Positions 36,898 to 45,313 of a DNA stretch of 64,000 nucleotides are shown here, in pieces; the first letter of the stretch is position 1, and every line of letters begins with the position of its first letter. Below the pieces are notes generated by a model. The model did no database searches. It saw nothing but the letters and a program-made list of their open reading frames with translations, and had not been told where the DNA came from. This stretch comes from Paraphysomonas bandaiensis (taxonomy: Eukaryota; Chrysophyceae), in assembly GCA_965644295.1 (NCBI GenBank), contig CBFFRP010000373.1:62001-126000 (forward strand). The letters are read 5' to 3'. The translations under genes and the position numbers were made by a program.

Positions 36898-37632
36898 TCA
36901 AACTAGCCACCTAGGTCGCTTGTGGCTTGGTAATTGTGATTTAGGTGTCTCTGAGGTTGTTGATCGCTTTCTGTTGCTGCTGGATGGGATGTCGAACCCA
37001 GCTCCCCCCATCAATGTAGTCCGCAATGTGCGGAAGTTATTTGCTCCTAGTGGTTTCGTAAGGAGGTCGGCTAACATTGACTTAGTGGATATATGATGCA
37101 CAGTCAAAATGTTCTCCGCAATGTGCTCACGGATGAAGTGGTATCGAATCGCGATATGTTTTGTACGCCGATGATGAGTAGGATTGTGACATAATTGAAC
37201 TGCACCTTTATTATCGCACCAAATAGTTGTTGAGAATGGAAGTTTGAAACCAATTTCTGATAATAAAGAGCGTAGCCATAATGCTTCCTGAGCTGCTGAC
37301 GATAAAGCCATATACTCAGCTTCAGTAGATGACAATGCCACAGTTTTCTGTAATCGAGATTGCCATGATATAAGACAATAATTACCTATGGAGAATGTAA
37401 AAGCTGTAGTGGACCGTCGAGTGAGGTGACATCCTGCCCAATCGCTATCGCAGTATCCTGACAATGTTATGTGGGATCCAGAATATATCAATCCTTGCTT
37501 AGCAGTGCCCTTGAGATACCTAAGAACATGCAACGCAGCATTACAGGTAGTTAGACTAGGCATATCAGAAAATCTGGCAAGAGTATTGACTGCGTAGGCG
37601 ATATCCGGTCGAGTGCATACAGCTAGATACAT
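36898..37632 (-). pseudogene. Ty1/copia RT C-terminus and RNase H fragment
   Basis: A 244-codon open frame starts within the conserved copia segment LAVCTRPDIAYAVNTLARFS and includes RNase H residues: the Asp of CDSDWAG, the Glu of LSSTEAEYMAL and the Asp of WCDNKGAVQL, then the HHRRTKHI and KPLGANNF region. The catalytic acidic residues are present. Upstream RT is joined to a gag remnant and interrupted by a stop near 37652 and a one-base insertion near 37800, so no complete polyprotein is encoded. Confidence 0.85.
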
Positions 37633-37738
37633 CAGGGAACCTATGAGCTCCTAACTTTGATTTGACTCTGAAAGATGATTGTATTCATGTAAATCATAGT
37701 TGAAAGACAGTAACATAGGTGTTGACATGGGTTTACAG

Positions 37739-38002
37739 TTAGACATATTGAATTTGTCTAGTAGTTTGTTGACATACTGCTCCTGACTGAGAGTCGTTGA
37801 TATTTTTGTCAAAGTCTTGATGGATGGAAATGCCCAAGTAATAATCTAAGAGTTTTATTTTCGAACTTTTTGGATATAATGCACGGCACTTCTTCTGCCA
37901 CCTGGAAAAGTTCTTCGCATCGAATTCTGGCATTGAGTCCTTTCGCTTGTCGGTTGTCGAATCCGAGTCGGTTGAGTCGTAACTTGTAACTTTAACTGAC
38001 AT
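37739..38002 (-). pseudogene. gag-start / RT deletion junction ORF
   Basis: The ATG follows the primer-binding site directly. The first 50 or so codons are hydrophilic and gag-like (MPEFDAKNFSRWQKKCRAL). After the YPKSSK segment the frame enters RT sequence (LLDYYLGISIHQDFDKN). The RT copy at 57459-57565 shows the normal upstream context for that motif (FKDHLSKKFEITDLGLLDYY). The words ATCCAAAAAGTTCGAAA occur on both sides of the join, suggesting microhomology-guided deletion. A one-base insertion then shifts the frame. Confidence 0.75.
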
Positions 38003-38012
38003 CTCGCTACCA

Positions 38013-38284
38013 AATAAAGAATTGATCTTTATAATAGTAAAACAATGTTGTGATTATTAGAGTGTAAGTAATGAACACGATAGAGTGAAAATTATGAATA
38101 ACAATAATATAGAACGTACTATCATGCACAACGGAATATAGTTAGAAGTGTATAACTGATAATGACGACGTTATGATGACGATCACGTATTTTCGACAGA
38201 TACTCTCTCTAATTCAGTTCATGGTATATTTCATTGGACATTATAACTCACAGATACAATCATGTATTAAGCTGAATCCTAATA
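38013..38284 (-). repeat. 5' LTR of Ty1/copia-like element
   Basis: 272 bp, partner of 36435-36699. The internal edge abuts the tRNA-primer-like TGGTAGCGAG. The outer edge is followed by the TTCCG target duplication. Confidence 0.85.
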
Positions 38285-38900
38285 TTCCGTGCGGTGTTCA
38301 CAGCAGCACGTAGTCTGGGAAGGAGAGTAGAGTATCTCTAACGCCGAATCCTCTCACGGCCATGAAGCTGTCTCACTGGCGCAATTTTGACTCAGAATAA
38401 TGACACAGACCTTTACCAAAACTCATCCCTCAACAAAATCGGTGTTTTAGGGGATAAGTACCGGAGAGATTTCTCCAGAAAACTAACGTAAGCCGCATAT
38501 ATAATCAACAGATAATTTTGCCCACTCATAGCCAAATGCTTGTGTGGTGCAGCAACAAGGAACACTAATTAGTGTCTCTTGTGTAGACGTCTTTGGGCCC
38601 TGACGGATATAGGCATTCAGGAATGGGCCCACCTCAAGGGCATCCGGGGTATTGGGCAGCCTGCTGAAGTCAACAATCCTGAAGGCAGCAAATGTTAGGT
38701 ATATTAACAATGTCATTCTGCTTGCTCACTGCGTTCGACACCTTGGTGCTTGCAGTGATGCACAAGCAGCTTTCGTAGCGTTAAATAGTAGGATATCAAA
38801 GTTTTAAGCACTAGTTAGTTAAATTGCAATGCTACATTAGTTTTGACTCTGAAACGTCTATATTGCTAATAATAAGAAATTCACTACGATGAGGAATATA
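38285..38900 (+). repeat. Dispersed repeat: right part of split copy and an adjacent unit
   Basis: 38290-38420 (GCGGTGTTCACAGCAGCA, GGGAGAGTAG-type, GCGCAATTTTG) continues the copy interrupted by copia, matching 59640-59740. From about 38425 a second unit (GGATAAGTACCGGAGAGAT through TTGACTCTGAAACGTCTAT) matches 9.8-10.3 kb and, inverted, 30.6-31.1 kb. Confidence 0.65.
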
Positions 38901-39009
38901 GTTTGACCACATAAATGCTGAATAATGTGAACTCATATTCGGCATCAATTTCTCAACGCAAACGCAAACAATAGCGCCGGTGAGTCCACGGACACACGAC
39001 AAAGGCGAA

Positions 39010-39400
39010 TTTCATATCACACAAAAAGAACGGAAGTGGTTGCACCTTGGTGCTTGCGGCGACGCACAAGCAGCTTTCGTAGCGTTAAATAGTAGGATAA
39101 AAGAGTTTGTATTGATTAGTTACGGGTAGTGGTCTAACTAGTATGACTAGCATTCTTCTAGCCACTAATTGCTGCAAGGTCTCAACGCCTATTGCTAAAT
39201 AATCAGACATTCACTACTATTCGGCATCAATTTCTCAACGCAAACGCAATGAGCAAGCAGAATGTTGCTATATACACAACTCCTGCTAAATTCAGGATTC
39301 TTTTGAATGCTTGAATTCAGCAGGATTTCCTCTAGATGGGTCCAATATTGGATGCCTGTTTATTTGTCAACACAGGTAACTTGTGCCTAAATATCGGGAC
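39010..39400 (+). repeat. Dispersed repeat family partial copy
   Basis: GTGGTTGCACCTTGGTGCTT, AGCTTTCGTAGCGTTAAATA, and TAGTGGTCTAACTAGTATGA match 10.09-10.27 kb closely. It ends in sequence shared with 30.7 kb (CTCAACGCAAACGCAATGAG). Confidence 0.6.
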
Positions 39401-39904
39401 TTTTTCACTTGTATCAAAATATTGAGCATAAGACGAAGCAACCCCTTTTGCCTGTGTGATTAAGTCTAACTATATAATATTATATTTCATTCTACAGTAC
39501 TCCTTTGCAAAATGGAAGTTTATGCAAAGCACTTCTGTACAAATGAGTAAGTATTCTTTGAACTGTAAAGATTGTGGGGTCGCTGTGAGGTCCGCAGCGA
39601 AGACGTACCGCAAAAATTCTACTGTGTAGTGCATGTATATAACCAATGCAATTGTCGTTGCAAACCAATCGTAAAAATGTAGAGAAATGACACTATTATC
39701 ACAAGGTTAGGTACAAAATAATCTGATGTCGTGCAGCTTATAGCTTAGGGTTCATTGTGGAAGAGGTATTGCTACAAGGAGAGCTATAGTTGTATAGGGA
39801 GAATAGCATATCGTACACACATGGCGAATAACATGCTACATCTGCTTCGAAAGCCAGAAGTATGCCAGAGGTGTAGAAATCAGCATATTTCCATATCGTA
39901 GAAC

Positions 39905-41325
39905 TCAGCTGGTTTCTACAGCAGATCTATCTTCGGTTGAATGGTCACGACTAGCTGGAACATGTTCAGCACCCGTCGGTTCTAACATGATGGAAGATTT
40001 ATTGACAGGGTTTTGCCCGTGCGGATGATCACATGCTGCACTAGACTCAGAAAGAACGTTTTGATGAGGTATCTTGGAGTCGTCGGTTATTGATATCTCT
40101 CTTATCCACGTTCTGTGCCTCACATACACTACCATACAAGAGCAGAAATACAAGTTATTATGTATGTATCAAATGGATTGTCGAACAGACGCAGGCACTC
40201 ACATCCCGTTCCTGCCTCGGAGTAAATCTTTCCACTAGTGAAGTCGACAGAGTATCTCCACGCACCACCAAGCTGAATTAATGTTTTCAGATGAAGCTAC
40301 TACTGGTTTATGCATATACCTCATGTCCTGTTGTGGTCCACGGTTGGGTAACCTTCCACCCCTCCGGCACGGGGGCGGCTGCCTCCTCGCTGGATGCAAA
40401 AAACTGAGTACGGTTCGCATTAGCATACCTATAGGAAAAGTTGACCGCAGAAAAAAGTAATTAATTTAGTAATGGCAACGATTACAAGAGTTACATCGCT
40501 ATATGCAGTTGCAACAGGTGTAGTACTTGCTCCATGCCAATCACGAACCTGCCAGGATCTGTTGGAAGAAGATGATTATTCGAGTTCCCCCACCCGTGAA
40601 CGGGGCGGTAGCGTTCGTATTCATGGACGGTGTGTTGTTGCTTTCCCGCAGCCTCTCTGAGGCTTATAGCCCGGGCAGCAATCACTACCTAATACCGAAT
40701 TTGCTTACTCATAGATATTACATAATGTGCCGATACCTCTCCAGCAGGCTTTCCTGTGCTTGGGCTCGTCAAAGGCAGGGTCATCCGATTAAACTCACTC
40801 GATGAGATTTCATCAGTATTTAGTAGCACATCTCCCAGAAACACTTTCTTAGACCCACGCGATATGCTGCACATATGAGGTTATGAAACCAATACTTCTC
40901 AGATTCGATATACTTAACGCAGAAAGAACAATACGGGTGATCCCGCGAACACTAATAAACTGAAACTGTTCCGCAGGCTCCCATACGGGGTCCAGGGTCC
41001 TGCACACTCTCGATGTGCGCTGAGATTGCTCTCCAACCCCCTCCACTGGAGGTTTAGCACTTAATCGTATGATTGGGTCAGAACGTCCCCCATAGCACGA
41101 ATATCCAAGCACGTCAGCTTGATCAAGTTTGTTAGCAGCCATGACCTTGATGACCACAACAACAGAATCTGTATCGATAGCATTACGCATATATATTATA
41201 ACCACAACTGTAGCGGTACCTGCTGGACATTTCTCCAAATAAGGGGAAATATCAAATTCTCTTTTAAATGAAACGAAGTTTGCATTCGGCTTATTGAAAG
41301 TGTTTCCCATTGTTCCAATTCCCAA
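39905..41325 (-). CDS. C2 domain plus dysferlin-type (DysF/Pex24-like) domain protein
   Basis: Six exons (introns 40867-40918, 40689-40736, 40429-40548, 40273-40319, 40129-40202) encode 359 residues from ATG at 41325. An alternative in-frame ATG lies five codons later (MGNTFN). Residues about 10-190 look like a C2 domain (VIKVMAANKLDQADVLG, SDPIIRL, RTLDPVWEPAEQFQF, VFLGDVLL). Residues about 210-330 match the dysferlin-domain pattern: EYERYRPVHGWGNSNNHLLP, EGWKVTQPW, GGAWRYSVDF and RHRTWIREI. The tail is disordered. In known proteins C2 binds membranes, often with calcium, and DysF domains occur in membrane-repair ferlins and peroxisomal Pex proteins. No transmembrane helix is evident. The precise role is unknown. 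Confidence 0.72.
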
Positions 41326-41382
41326 TGGCTACTCTAGTAATTCCTTTTCATTGTCATCTTGTGTCACTTTTTTGATGCAATT

Positions 41383-41425
41383 CTGCTGTACAAACAGCAG
41401 TACAGTATATCAGCTATGTACATCA
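41383..41425. promoter_or_regulatory. CTGTACA/GTACAGTATA motif cluster
   Basis: GCTGTACAAACAGC, CAGTACAGTATATC and TATGTACATC lie 60-100 bp upstream of the C2-DysF start at 41325. They are similar in style to the other upstream clusters. Confidence 0.3.
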
Positions 41426-42299
41426 TGTCTATTGACGTGTATTTTTGTTTACATTTTCTCTTCTGGAGTGATTGTCGAATCACAGACACTAAAATTCCAC
41501 GGAAGCGAAACGATTGGTCTTAACTTTTCAACCCAGCATATCAGCAAATACGTGCGCCCTCCCTCTGTAAGGAGTAAGAGTACCACATAAGCATATGCAG
41601 ATGATGGATATGCAGAAGGTATAGGAACACTATGTCATAGTATGAAATTAAAGACAGTCGATTCGAGGTTCCTTTTTGGCACAGCTTTGAGCCAATTAAG
41701 CAATCGCGCAAGCTTGCGAAAGAACTATAAACTATACAACCCCATCTTTAAAATTACGAGTGAACAGAAGCTCTATATGTGAACGGGATATATGTGACCA
41801 TCGAAACTAACAGCGAAACAAGTGAGAATTTTAAAGATGAATATAGTGAACCAATCGGTTAAGATGCAGCCGCATAATTCGGATGGACTGTCCTGGAGGT
41901 GCAGCAGTGGAAATCTAATCCAGACCTCAATCCGAAGACGGGAAAGCGAATAAATTCAGCACCCAGCAATGGAATATACCAATACCTTAAAAAGTTATAA
42001 AGTATTACGCTTTTTCGTAATGTATACCAATTTTTCTGGTTTCATTGTTGACTAAATAACTTTATAAGGTAGCATGTAGGTATAATTGTATCAATCCTTA
42101 ACGAAGCGGCTATATTTGTGTTTTTATAATATTTCGTTGCATTTTCAGACTTTTGTAATATTTTTAATACTATATATACGAACTAGTTCAAGACTTTTTA
42201 CTTTAGTGGTGCAGTGAAATGACACTAATCGTATATAAAGTAAAAATAAATTAAAATACATGTGTGAAAGTCTTATTATTAGAAGTAGGCGCCAAGAAC

Positions 42300-42480
42300 C
42301 AACACCAGATAAGAAGTTAGATGAAGACTAGTCAAGCTAGATTGACCTCTACGTGTAACTAACTAGCACAAATTCTCATATCCTTCTATGTATCACTACA
42401 GAAGCTGCTGTGCGTCGACGTAAGCACCAAGGTGCAACCACTTCCGCAGCTTCGTTTGTTGCTGCATGTGTGTCCACGTC
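42300..42480 (-). repeat. Dispersed repeat family fragment (inverted)
   Basis: GAAGCTGCTGTGCGTCGACG and GCACCAAGGTGCAACCACTT are the reverse complement of the CACCTTGGTGCTTGC...GACGCACAAGCAGC segment at 39.03 kb. Confidence 0.6.
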
Positions 42481-42539
42481 GCTGACGCGGTCTAGGGGGG
42501 AGTCTATGTGACCCCTTTAGGTTGACAGCATAACACCCA

Positions 42540-42950
42540 CTAGCATTTGTTTGGCTGTAACATAAAGCGATTGAAAGTGGGTAACAACTGCTTTATCAAC
42601 ACGTAGTCCACGCGAATTGAGGGAGCAATTGTACTGTGCTCCAAAAACGCTTTCCATTTGAGCCTCGGTGATACTGTCCAGAATCGTTTAACCTACGGAA
42701 ATGAGGTAATCCAGGCTCTGCGGGAAAGTTTCTTGAGAATGGCGGAGCTACAAGGTGGGAGGGTTGGATCAATTAGGAGTTTCCGCAGAGACTTCTTGTG
42801 TCTCTGAAAGGCGGATTCTCGTATCTGAGAGATGGAGGCAAGTGGGCAATCAAGGCACATATGCTTGAGAGAGTCAAGCCGAAAGCCATAGTCAGAACAT
42901 TTGGCTTTGTTCAGGTTAAGTCCAAATTTTGTTTTGGTCCTATTCCTACC
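42540..42950 (-). pseudogene. Unrecognised broken ORF
   Basis: On the minus strand a frame without an initiator reads TKTKFGLNLNKAKCSDYGF, LKHMCLDCPLASISQIRESA and then, after one TAG near 42690, RLKWKAFLEHSTIAPSIRVD. It is strongly coding-like. KFGLNLNKAKC recalls the region of non-LTR reverse transcriptases following the catalytic motif, but no YxDD is visible here. It is probably a decayed transposon fragment. Confidence 0.4.
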
Positions 42951-43406
42951 AATTAAAATACATACGTATCCCTACATGGTTAGTAATTTATAACCCAGAG
43001 CTATATCGGCACTATTGTTAGTTAATAGGTCTAATATCGAACTCATAGCATGTGTACAAAGTACAAATTGAAGCGTGACTTCTTGTTTTTCGATGACGTC
43101 TATTTCGATGGATACTTGTGTATCAAATTACGAAGTTACGCCACTTTTGGAAATTTGCCTTAGGCATTGTGCTAGAATTGTAAATTCTAGTTAAAATTTA
43201 TACTTTATACAGATTGTATGTTCCTTCTGTGTATATATAATTACGTATGTATTTAAAAGCCATATGTGGTTGATGTTTACTCTTCAAGGTACGAAGCATG
43301 CATTATTACAACTGTATTGTGCTACCAAAACTCGCTGAAACAGAAACATTGATGGTATATCCATGCTGAATATGCAAAATTGTTAAATTTAAGAAAAGGT
43401 CTCACA

Positions 43407-44768
43407 TTAATACTCTTCCCCAAAGTCTTCCTCTTCCCCTTCACCTTCAGCGGTCTCCGCGCCAACCTCTTCATAATCCTTCTCGAGGGCAGCAAGATCC
43501 TCACGAGCTTCAGAGAACTCCCCCTCCTCCATTCCCTCTCCGACATACCAATGAACAAAGGCACGCTTGGCATACATAAGATCAAACTTATGGTCAATAC
43601 GAGAAAGGGCCTCAGCAATGGCGGTGGTATTAGAGACCATGCACACAGCGCGCTGTACACGTGCAAGATCTCCACCAGGAACAACTGTTGGCGGCTGGTA
43701 GTTGATACCACACTTGAATCCGGTGGGACACCAGTCGACAAACTGAACTGTTCTCTTAGTCTTGATCGTGGCAACAGAAGCATTAACGTCTTTGGGGACA
43801 ACATCTCCTCTGTACATAAGGCAGCACGCCATATACTTGCCATGGCGCGGGTCACATTTCGTCATCATGTTGCTTGGCTCGAACACAGAATTCGTGATCT
43901 CTGATACAGACAATTGCTCGTGGTAAGCTTTTTCAGCAGAAATAATTGGAGCGTATGAAGTTAACATAAAATGAATACGAGGATAAGGTACTAAGTTGGT
44001 TTGGAATTCAGATATATCTACGTTGAGAGCGCCATCAAAACGCAGGGAAGCTGTGAGGGAAGACACCACTTGGGCAACAAGACGATTAAGATTGGTGTAA
44101 GTGGGTCGCTCAATATCAAGATTACGACGACATACGTCATAGAGGGCTTCGTTGTCAAGGCAAAAAGTACAGTCAGTATGCTCCAGGAGTGAATGGGTAG
44201 AGAGCACATGGTTGTACGGCTCTACGACAGCCGTGGCCACCTGAGGAGCGGGAGTAATTGTGAAAGAAAGCTTCGATTTGCGGCCATAGTCAACAGAGAG
44301 TCTCTCAAGCAGAAGAGAACCAAGGCCGGATCCAGTACCACCACCAGTAGCGTGAAATATCATGAATCCCTGAAGGCCGGTGCAATTATCCGCGAGCTTG
44401 CGAACTCGGTCGAGTACAAGATCAACAATTTCTTTTCCTATTGTGTAATGACCCCTAGCATAGTTATTGGCAGCATCCTCCTTGCCACTTATTACTTGTT
44501 CGGGATGATAGAGCTGTCTGTATGTACCCGTGCGAATCTCATCGCACACAGCTGGCTCAAGGTCAACCATCACTGCCCGAGGAACATGTTTTCCTGCTCC
44601 GGTTTCAGAAAAAAAAGTATTGAAAGAGTCATCCCCGCATCCAACAGTTTTATCACTAGGCATCTGACCATCCGGTTGAATTCCATGCTCCAAGCAGTAG
44701 AGCTCCCAACAGCCGTTGCCAACTTGGACGCCGGCCTGACCAATGTGCACGGATAACACTTCACGCAT
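43407..44768 (-). CDS. TUBA: Alpha-tubulin
   Basis: A single uninterrupted 453-residue frame. It starts [18 protein letters not shown], the canonical alpha-tubulin N-terminus carrying the MREC-like autoregulatory region. It has Lys40 for acetylation in the SDKTVG loop, the GTP-binding signature GGGTGSG, and the M-loop/C-terminal helices ([31 protein letters not shown]). The C-terminus is Glu-rich and ends EEY, so detyrosination and polyglutamylation sites are present. It polymerises with beta-tubulin into microtubules. It lacks introns, unlike most neighbours. It is divergent from the kinesin gene across 545 bp. Confidence 0.98.
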   Translation of the reverse strand: MREVLSVHIGQAGVQVGNGCWELYCLEHGIQPDGQMPSDKTVGCGDDSFNTFFSETGAGKHVPRAVMVDLEPAVCDEIRTGTYRQLYHPEQVISGKEDAANNYARGHYTIGKEIVDLVLDRVRKLADNCTGLQGFMIFHATGGGTGSGLGSLLLERLSVDYGRKSKLSFTITPAPQVATAVVEPYNHVLSTHSLLEHTDCTFCLDNEALYDVCRRNLDIERPTYTNLNRLVAQVVSSLTASLRFDGALNVDISEFQTNLVPYPRIHFMLTSYAPIISAEKAYHEQLSVSEITNSVFEPSNMMTKCDPRHGKYMACCLMYRGDVVPKDVNASVATIKTKRTVQFVDWCPTGFKCGINYQPPTVVPGGDLARVQRAVCMVSNTTAIAEALSRIDHKFDLMYAKRAFVHWYVGEGMEEGEFSEAREDLAALEKDYEEVGAETAEGEGEEEDFGEEY

Positions 44769-45313
44769 TCTTTTGTATTAATACTGTGCAGTGATAAATG
44801 TAGTTGCTTTGTGGTGAAGTCAATAACATTTCGCACCATCCTTTTACGGCTTTCAAATACATCTGTTTTGTTAGGAGGTGTCTCGTTTACCATTGGAATC
44901 CCTTGTTGCATTTTCTCTGAAATAACAGGTGCTGGTCACATAATAACAGGTGTGGGATGAAATAAAATTGCGCATACCGTGGTTATTGTGGCTGAAAATC
45001 TCCTGTATATAAAATTTACTGGATTTTTTTGATTCCACAATAAAAAATTCTCAAACGCAACAGACTTCATACAAAAGACCTTTTTTTTATTCAGTTTCAA
45101 CAAAATGTTGTGTTCGTGTCAAGCTCCAGTTGACATGAATGAAGTATGCAGTACAGAGTAGCGATTTAGATTTTATTGTCGACGATGTCATGTATCTCCA
45201 CTAGTTGGAAACTCATCGTCCAACTCTGAAACATTATGACAGATTTAGAACTGCCCACGAAATGTAGGAAAATGCAGTTATCGATTCCTATTCAATAATT
45301 CGATTAGACCGTC
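44769..45313. other. Divergent alpha-tubulin / kinesin intergenic region
   Basis: 545 bp between two start codons on opposite strands. It holds both 5' regions. Only a weak GTATGCAGTACAG word (about 45147) was seen. Confidence 0.5.

Larger units (their letters stand above)
36430..38289 (-). mobile_element. Internally deleted Ty1/copia retroelement with 5-bp TSD
   Basis: The full insertion is 1850 bp (36435-38284), flanked by TTCCG on both sides (36430-36434, 38285-38289). Order on the minus strand: 5' LTR, primer-binding-site-like TGGTAGCGAG directly adjoining it (38003-38012), ATG, a gag N-terminal segment, then a direct join into late reverse transcriptase and RNase H, polypurine tract, 3' LTR. 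Most of gag, protease, integrase and RT are missing. Near-identical LTRs indicate recent insertion, so the deletion derivative probably moved using proteins from another copy. Confidence 0.85.

Noticed and set aside
43380-44756. Plus-strand ORFs of 174 and 187 codons
   Set aside because: They are antisense shadows of the highly conserved alpha-tubulin gene.
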